DNA from: JBCCBI01 sp039034155
GTDB taxonomy: Bacteria; Deinococcota; Deinococci; Deinococcales; Trueperaceae
DNA: 26,699 bases
Direction of reading: 5' to 3'
Assembly: GCA_039034155.1 (NCBI GenBank)
Contig: JBCCBI010000013.1
Span: 1-26,699 of the forward strand
Positions within the stretch are counted from its first letter, which is position 1. Each line of letters starts with the position of its first letter. This document shows positions 22,796-26,699 of the stretch, one piece after another. Under the pieces are notes generated by a model, which did no database searches, was not told the origin of the DNA, and worked only from the letters and a program-made list of their open reading frames with translations. Both the position numbers and the translations under genes were made by a program.

Positions 22796-23194
22796 ATGAA
22801 CAAATTTCCTATGCTTGCCCTGTTATTAATTGCCTACAACGTAATTGTGCTTGCTCTACCCAACCTTGACCTGACCACGGCACTACTCACCGTGCCGCTT
22901 ATTTCCGGCGCACTTTTTTCATTTGATGTCAGTGATTTACTGCTTGGACTCGGCATTGTTGCGCTCACCATTGAAATTTTCAAAGCTACCCGCAGCTCAA
23001 CCTCAACGGTGATCGACCACATTTTGTCGATGTTTATTTTTGTGGTGTTTTTAGTGCAGTTTATTACCTTTCGTCCCACAGGAACCTCAACCTTTTTGCT
23101 GCTCACAATGATGGCACTGGTAGATGTGATTGTGGGTTTTTCGGTTACCATTGCAGCCTCGAGGCGGGATATTGCCTTTGGGGATGGGAGCTAG
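22796..23194 (+). CDS. Small four-helix membrane protein of unknown function
   Basis: A 132-residue hydrophobic protein with about four membrane segments (about 5-22, 27-42, 46-62 with a short polar break, and paired helices about 75-92 and 96-117). The C-terminus is short, charged and probably cytoplasmic (SRRDIAFGDGS). AAGGAG lies about 7 nt before the ATG, which together with the clear hydrophobic pattern makes it a real gene. I do not recognise the family. It is monocistronic and converges on the SDR gene; the two stop codons share the bases CTAG (23191-23194), leaving no room for a terminator between them. Confidence 0.8.
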   Translation: MNKFPMLALLLIAYNVIVLALPNLDLTTALLTVPLISGALFSFDVSDLLLGLGIVALTIEIFKATRSSTSTVIDHILSMFIFVVFLVQFITFRPTGTSTFLLLTMMALVDVIVGFSVTIAASRRDIAFGDGS

Positions 23195-24018
23195 CGAGAC
23201 GTTAGGGCCTCGAGCACATCCCCATACGTGTACTCATACCCTAAAACCCGCTTGAGTTTTTGATTATTCACCAATACATACGGCGCAGGTTCATCACTAA
23301 ATGTAGGCGGCGTCAGTCCCATCAGCTCAGCAGCCTTGGTGAAAAAATCTTGTCGTGTCGGATGACTATCTGCACAAACGTTGAAAATATCTTCTAATAC
23401 AGCGTCATTATCTGCCAACAACTGCGTAATCAATTGAGAGATGATGGCGACAACGTCATCCCCATGAACCATATTCACAGGTGAGGCTGCGCCAGCAAGA
23501 TTGATTCGACCAGCTAAAAACCGCCCCGGCTGCCGCCCCTGACCAAATAAACCTGCGAGTCGCAAGATGGCCACGGGACAGCGCTGCAGGGCTTGCTCGT
23601 AGGCTCGTAGCGCTTGGCCCCTGCTACTTTCTGGCATCACATCATCAGTTTCATCAACTAACATCCCACGCTTGGCATAAACCGAGGTTGAACTGGTGAC
23701 AATGAGTTTGGTTGCTGGCTCGAGACGCTTGTAAAGCTCATGCACTAACGCCTCGAGATAAACCTGTTCATCTTGTTGGGGTATAGGCGGTTTGGGCGGA
23801 ATGGTGACGACAAGTACATCACACGCAAAAAAATCTTGAGGATTGCCCTCGAGCTTCGGCATAAACCTCAACACATAAGGCTCAACACCCGATTCACGCA
23901 AGACATCACGTTGAGTTTCTCGAGTTGTTGAGCCTTTGACGTGGTAGCCAGCGGCGACCAAAGCATCTGCCAATTGACGCCCTAGCCAACCGCAGCCAAG
24001 AATACTTATGGTCGTCAA
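23191..24018 (-). CDS. Atypical SDR / NAD-dependent epimerase-like protein (YeeZ-type)
   Basis: A Rossmann-fold nucleotide-sugar epimerase or reductase relative; the substrate is unknown. The 275 residues start with the dinucleotide site ISILGCGWLGRQLADAL (4-20; G8, G10, G13), then VLVVTIPPKP (68-77) and the SSTSVY strand (109-114). Y114 stands where the SDR tyrosine sits, but the lysine four residues on is missing (YAKRG), as in atypical SDRs, so catalysis may differ or be lost. The start is TTG at 24018: an in-frame TAA stands directly before it and an AGGTGA lies 8 nt upstream. It begins 12 bp after the stop of the racemase/OSBS-like gene, so the two are almost surely cotranscribed. Confidence 0.85.
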   Translation of the reverse strand: MTTISILGCGWLGRQLADALVAAGYHVKGSTTRETQRDVLRESGVEPYVLRFMPKLEGNPQDFFACDVLVVTIPPKPPIPQQDEQVYLEALVHELYKRLEPATKLIVTSSTSVYAKRGMLVDETDDVMPESSRGQALRAYEQALQRCPVAILRLAGLFGQGRQPGRFLAGRINLAGAASPVNMVHGDDVVAIISQLITQLLADNDAVLEDIFNVCADSHPTRQDFFTKAAELMGLTPPTFSDEPAPYVLVNNQKLKRVLGYEYTYGDVLEALTSR

Positions 24019-24030
24019 TTACCTAGTCAC

Positions 24031-25131
24031 CTAAAAGGTGCTCGAGCGTTGCGTAATCGACTTAATAAAATCGTGCTTGAGGGTGACGCCTAAACCCGGC
24101 CCTTCCGGGATGTGTTGAATACCTTCTTTAGCGTCTAGCAGGGGGTCAACAATATCTTCCGCGTAGTAGCGTGAGGCGCTCGAGGTATCCCCCGGAAGCT
24201 TAAAGTTCTCGAGGCTGCTAAGGTGCAAATTGTGCGCGCGCCCCACGCCAAGTTCCAACATGCCACCACACCACACAGGCAGTGAAAACCCTAGGGCAAT
24301 GTCGTGAATGCGCCGCGCCATGAGGTGACCCCTCGAGCGGCCCATCTTGATGTTAATGACCCGACCTGAGCCGCTTTCTAGGCCCTTGCGCGCGTCATCT
24401 GGTGAGTGAATGGACTCATCTAAACAAATGGGTGTGGCGAGCATCGCTTGCAATTTGGCATGGTCAATCAGGTCGTCGTAGGCGAGGGGTTGCTCGATGT
24501 AATCCAGCCCAAGCTCGTCAAGTTCTTGAAAAACTCGAGCATCGGTCAAAGTATATGCGCTATTAGCATCCACTGTGAGGGGCATGTCAGGAAGTGCTTC
24601 TCGCACAGCCTGCATAGGTTTAACATCCCAACCGGGTTTAATTTTGAACTTGAGGCGCTTGTAGTGTTGGTCAGCGTGTTGCTCAGCCATCTCAACCGTT
24701 TTCTCGACGCTTTCTTGAACGCCAATGGACGCACCCACAGGGATTTGCGTGCTTACGCCGCCTAGCAGTTGCCAGAGAGGCATGTTGGCGGCTTTTGCCT
24801 GTAAATCCCACAAGGCGCTCTCGAGCGCGGCGACTGCCATATTGTGACCGCGAATAAATTTGAGTGCCTGCAAGAGTTGGGCGGGCGTATCGAAGTTTTC
24901 GCCGATAACTTTGGGGATAATGTAGTGCTCGAGCGCGTGCCAGCAGGTATCGACTGTTTCGTAGCTGTAGCCGGGAAATACGCCACCTGTGGTTTCACCG
25001 TAGCCCTCGAGACCCTCACTGTGGACAATCACCAAAATTTTGTTGAACCTTTGCTCGACCCCAAAACTGGTTTCAAAGCGGAAGTTGAGGGTGGCTTCTA
25101 GTTCGTGTAGTTCGATGCGTTCAAGTTTCAT
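24031..25131 (-). CDS. N-acylamino-acid racemase / o-succinylbenzoate synthase-like enzyme (enolase superfamily)
   Basis: A Mg2+-dependent enzyme that abstracts an alpha-proton next to a carboxylate. It may make o-succinylbenzoate for menaquinone (MenC role), racemise N-succinyl or N-acyl amino acids, or epimerise dipeptides. Across 366 residues the full muconate-lactonising-enzyme-type site is present: K161-x-K163 in KFKIKPG, metal ligands D188 (VDANSAY), E213 (YIEQPL) and D238 (CLDES), and K262 in NIKMGRSRG. Spacing matches the Amycolatopsis racemase within one residue. No other men genes are in the window. The start ATG lacks a good ribosome site, but TATAAA lies 6 nt upstream on the minus strand, so a leaderless transcript is possible. 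The upstream LysM-M23 gene ends 45 bp before, and the SDR gene follows closely. Confidence 0.9.
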   Translation of the reverse strand: MKLERIELHELEATLNFRFETSFGVEQRFNKILVIVHSEGLEGYGETTGGVFPGYSYETVDTCWHALEHYIIPKVIGENFDTPAQLLQALKFIRGHNMAVAALESALWDLQAKAANMPLWQLLGGVSTQIPVGASIGVQESVEKTVEMAEQHADQHYKRLKFKIKPGWDVKPMQAVREALPDMPLTVDANSAYTLTDARVFQELDELGLDYIEQPLAYDDLIDHAKLQAMLATPICLDESIHSPDDARKGLESGSGRVINIKMGRSRGHLMARRIHDIALGFSLPVWCGGMLELGVGRAHNLHLSSLENFKLPGDTSSASRYYAEDIVDPLLDAKEGIQHIPEGPGLGVTLKHDFIKSITQRSSTF

Positions 25132-25176
25132 ACATCTTTTATACCGCGTCTGTGGTGGTATCTAGGGTACTTGAGC

Positions 25177-26511
25177 CTAGTCTAGCCCTAAATCCTGATT
25201 TGCCCACTGCGCCGGATCAACGAGCACATTGCCCACGCGAATCTCCCAGTGTAAATGCGCGCCCGTCACCAACCCCGTACTCCCGCCATAGCCAATAAGC
25301 GTTCCTTTGTCGATGACCGCGCCCTCCTCAACCATAAACAAGCTCAAATGCGCGTACAAACTGCACACACCTAGGCCGTGACGCAAGACAACCGTATTGC
25401 CGCGTACGCTAAGCGGCGCAGCCAGAATAACTTCACCGTTAGCAGGTGCGTAAATCGCCACCGCACTGTTAGCACGCAAATCTAGCCCGCCGTGAAAACT
25501 GCGAAACGGACCGCCATTAAATGAGCGCAAGGTCCCAAATGGGGAGGTGCGCACGGGATCCACTACGGGGTAACTAAAGGTTCCATCCCACAATTTTTCT
25601 GCCTGCGTGTAGGTACACAAACTGGCAATGCGGGCGCGTTCATTAGCGACCAGCGTAGGGTCAAGCAAACGGCTTGTTTGCGGTGATAAGTTGATGCTTT
25701 CGCGTTCATAGCTAGCAGCTGCCACGCGAATGGGGTAGCGGGTAGTGACCACGTTGCCGCCTGCGAGTTCTGCCCGAAGTTCTAGGTCGTAGACGCTAGG
25801 GTCATCCAGCACAGAGGCACCAACTAAACCTTGTGCAAAAAATTGGGGTGAGGCAGGTTGTGATGTTGTGTCTATTTGTTCTGTGGATATAACTTCAGCT
25901 GAGCTCGTTGAGGTTTGCTCGAGCAGCCCATCTGACGCATCATCTAGAGCATCCTCTGAAGCATCCGTTGCAGTCTCTGTTGATACGCCCACGATACTTG
26001 CATCAGCATTATCTGTTACTTGTTCGGTGATGATTTGACTACTTGGTACGGACGCAAACGCCAAGTCTGCATTGATAAAGCGCACACTCACGTCGGCTGG
26101 CTCGAGCAACCCCACCCTCACCCTAGCAACCTGACCTTGCACAATCACCGTCGGTGCCACATCAACCTCAGCAAAAGGCCACGGTAACTGCTCGGGCGGC
26201 GTGGCTGCAATAGGAATTTGTAACTCTTGCCCGACTTCAATTAAGTTAATGTCTGTAAGACCGTTAGCTGCTGCAATATCTGCAACCTGCAAACCGTAGC
26301 GCGCTGCAACCTGGGTGAGGGTCTCACCCCCTTGAACTGTGTGCGTCACTTGGGCGTAAGCATTTCCAATAAATATTGAGCCAATAAGCATGAAACTCAG
26401 AACGAGCAAAGCTGACCTCAACATCACATGTCTCAATTGACCCTGCTGATTTAAGTTATTCCGACGCACATCACCGCAACACATTCCCCAAGATTGCACC
26501 CAAAAACGCAT
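25177..26511 (-). CDS. Secreted LysM-M23 peptidoglycan endopeptidase
   Basis: A cell-wall hydrolase, or an activator of amidases, that works outside the membrane. Layout of the 444 residues: signal peptide (best read as 30-53, ending NAYA), LysM peptidoglycan-binding domain (about 56-100; HTVQGGETLTQVAARYG), a beta-rich middle region broken by an acidic low-complexity stretch (about 165-220), and an M23 domain (about 330-435). The zinc and catalytic residues are present: H340 and D344 in HGGLDLR, H388 in YAHLS, and H419 and H421 in AHLHWE. The first ATG has GGAG 11 nt upstream. The ATG at 26424 (codon 30) would give a textbook signal peptide and may be the true start. It may head an operon with the racemase-like and SDR genes. 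Confidence 0.9.
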   Translation of the reverse strand: MRFWVQSWGMCCGDVRRNNLNQQGQLRHVMLRSALLVLSFMLIGSIFIGNAYAQVTHTVQGGETLTQVAARYGLQVADIAAANGLTDINLIEVGQELQIPIAATPPEQLPWPFAEVDVAPTVIVQGQVARVRVGLLEPADVSVRFINADLAFASVPSSQIITEQVTDNADASIVGVSTETATDASEDALDDASDGLLEQTSTSSAEVISTEQIDTTSQPASPQFFAQGLVGASVLDDPSVYDLELRAELAGGNVVTTRYPIRVAAASYERESINLSPQTSRLLDPTLVANERARIASLCTYTQAEKLWDGTFSYPVVDPVRTSPFGTLRSFNGGPFRSFHGGLDLRANSAVAIYAPANGEVILAAPLSVRGNTVVLRHGLGVCSLYAHLSLFMVEEGAVIDKGTLIGYGGSTGLVTGAHLHWEIRVGNVLVDPAQWANQDLGLD

Positions 26512-26593
26512 AGTTCAACTTACTCCAAATCTTGGCTGCTAGCCGCTGTGGTGCTTACGTTATACCAACTCCGAGAAAACCCCTAATAAAGTA

Positions 26594-26698
26594 CTAAATA
26601 TCAGGCCACCAATGAAACTTAGTTGCAGATTTGATGATTTCAGGCTGTTGTTGTAGCAAGGCACATTGGTCAGCGAGAAGGGTTTCAAGGCAATCAAG
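26594..26698 (-). CDS. C-terminal end of an unidentified minus-strand gene
   Basis: Reading the minus strand from the right edge, one frame stays open for 34 codons and stops with TAG at 26594-26596. The translation (LDCLETLLADQCALLQQQPE and so on, ending HWWPDI) looks like real protein: amphipathic helix, then an aromatic tail. It is too short to identify. It would be the gene upstream of the LysM-M23 gene, ending about 80 bp before that start. Confidence 0.4.
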   Translation of the reverse strand, partial: LDCLETLLADQCALLQQQPEIIKSATKFHWWPDI

Positions 26699-26699
26699 G

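Larger units (their letters stand above)
598..26105. repeat. Dispersed, highly iterated palindrome CTCGAG
   Basis: About 59 copies were counted by eye, from 598 to 26100, for example at 2021, 2053, 6187, 6222, 7062, 7152, 7261, 14394, 14457, 18716, 18771, 23720, 23752 and 24179. Base composition predicts about six. The copies sit in genes on both strands and in spacers (1370, 7538, 11858, 12382). In genes they fall in all three frames (Leu-Glu, xx-Ser-Ser/Arg, Ala/Thr-Arg). The longest gaps are about 1.9 kb (15504-17407) and 1.7 kb (21495-23158). Confidence 0.85.

Overview
The window is chromosomal DNA of a bacterium, AT/GC-balanced by eye, with long spacers between genes. My best guess is the Deinococcota, near Truepera/Deinococcus. 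This is inference from gene content: a zinc-finger-less DnaJ beside dnaK-grpE, an N-acylamino-acid racemase-type enolase-superfamily enzyme, a roughly 378-residue citrate synthase, a TAXI-type TRAP transporter and a Kef-like antiporter. No rRNA, tRNA, CRISPR array, insertion sequence or phage gene was seen.

Layout. 1-1127 (-) is the 5' part of a CPA2/Kef-type cation:proton antiporter. After an 815-base spacer with a 16-bp tandem repeat come a family 2 glycosyltransferase (+), a membrane-anchored ankyrin-repeat/M23 metallopeptidase (-), a secreted serpin (+), formyltetrahydrofolate deformylase PurU (+) and a pRiA4b ORF-3-like protein (+). 7345-11936 is a chaperone block, dnaK-grpE-dnaJ, with a near-consensus promoter, a 14-bp hairpin between dnaK and grpE, a perfect 18-bp palindrome fused to a 3 x 14-bp tandem repeat before dnaJ, and a clean terminator. 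A gene-poor 0.8-kb stretch precedes a secreted LamG-domain protein with a long Pro-rich linker. 14616-19088 holds a TRAP-TAXI receptor, its fused permease and a UspA-family protein. 19403-21090 is a class III aminotransferase translationally coupled to a small cupin. Citrate synthase (-) converges on them across a shared terminator. The right end has a small membrane protein (+) whose stop codon overlaps that of a minus-strand SDR gene. That SDR gene lies in a likely minus-strand operon with the racemase/OSBS-like enzyme and a secreted LysM-M23 peptidase. The tail of an unidentified minus-strand gene touches the right edge.

How they may work together. DnaK, GrpE and DnaJ form one chaperone cycle. 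The TAXI receptor, permease and Usp protein look like an uptake system for a small organic acid. The next-door aminotransferase and cupin could use an imported amino compound, but the substrate is unknown. The two M23 proteins and the serpin act in the envelope or outside the cell.

The most unusual sequence-level signal is the palindrome CTCGAG. I counted about 59 copies, against about 6 expected from base composition. They occur in all genes' neighbourhoods and in all reading frames, while similar palindromes are not comparably enriched. This looks like a lineage-specific highly iterated palindrome comparable in kind to cyanobacterial HIP1. I did not find a convincing new multi-gene defence or mobile system here.
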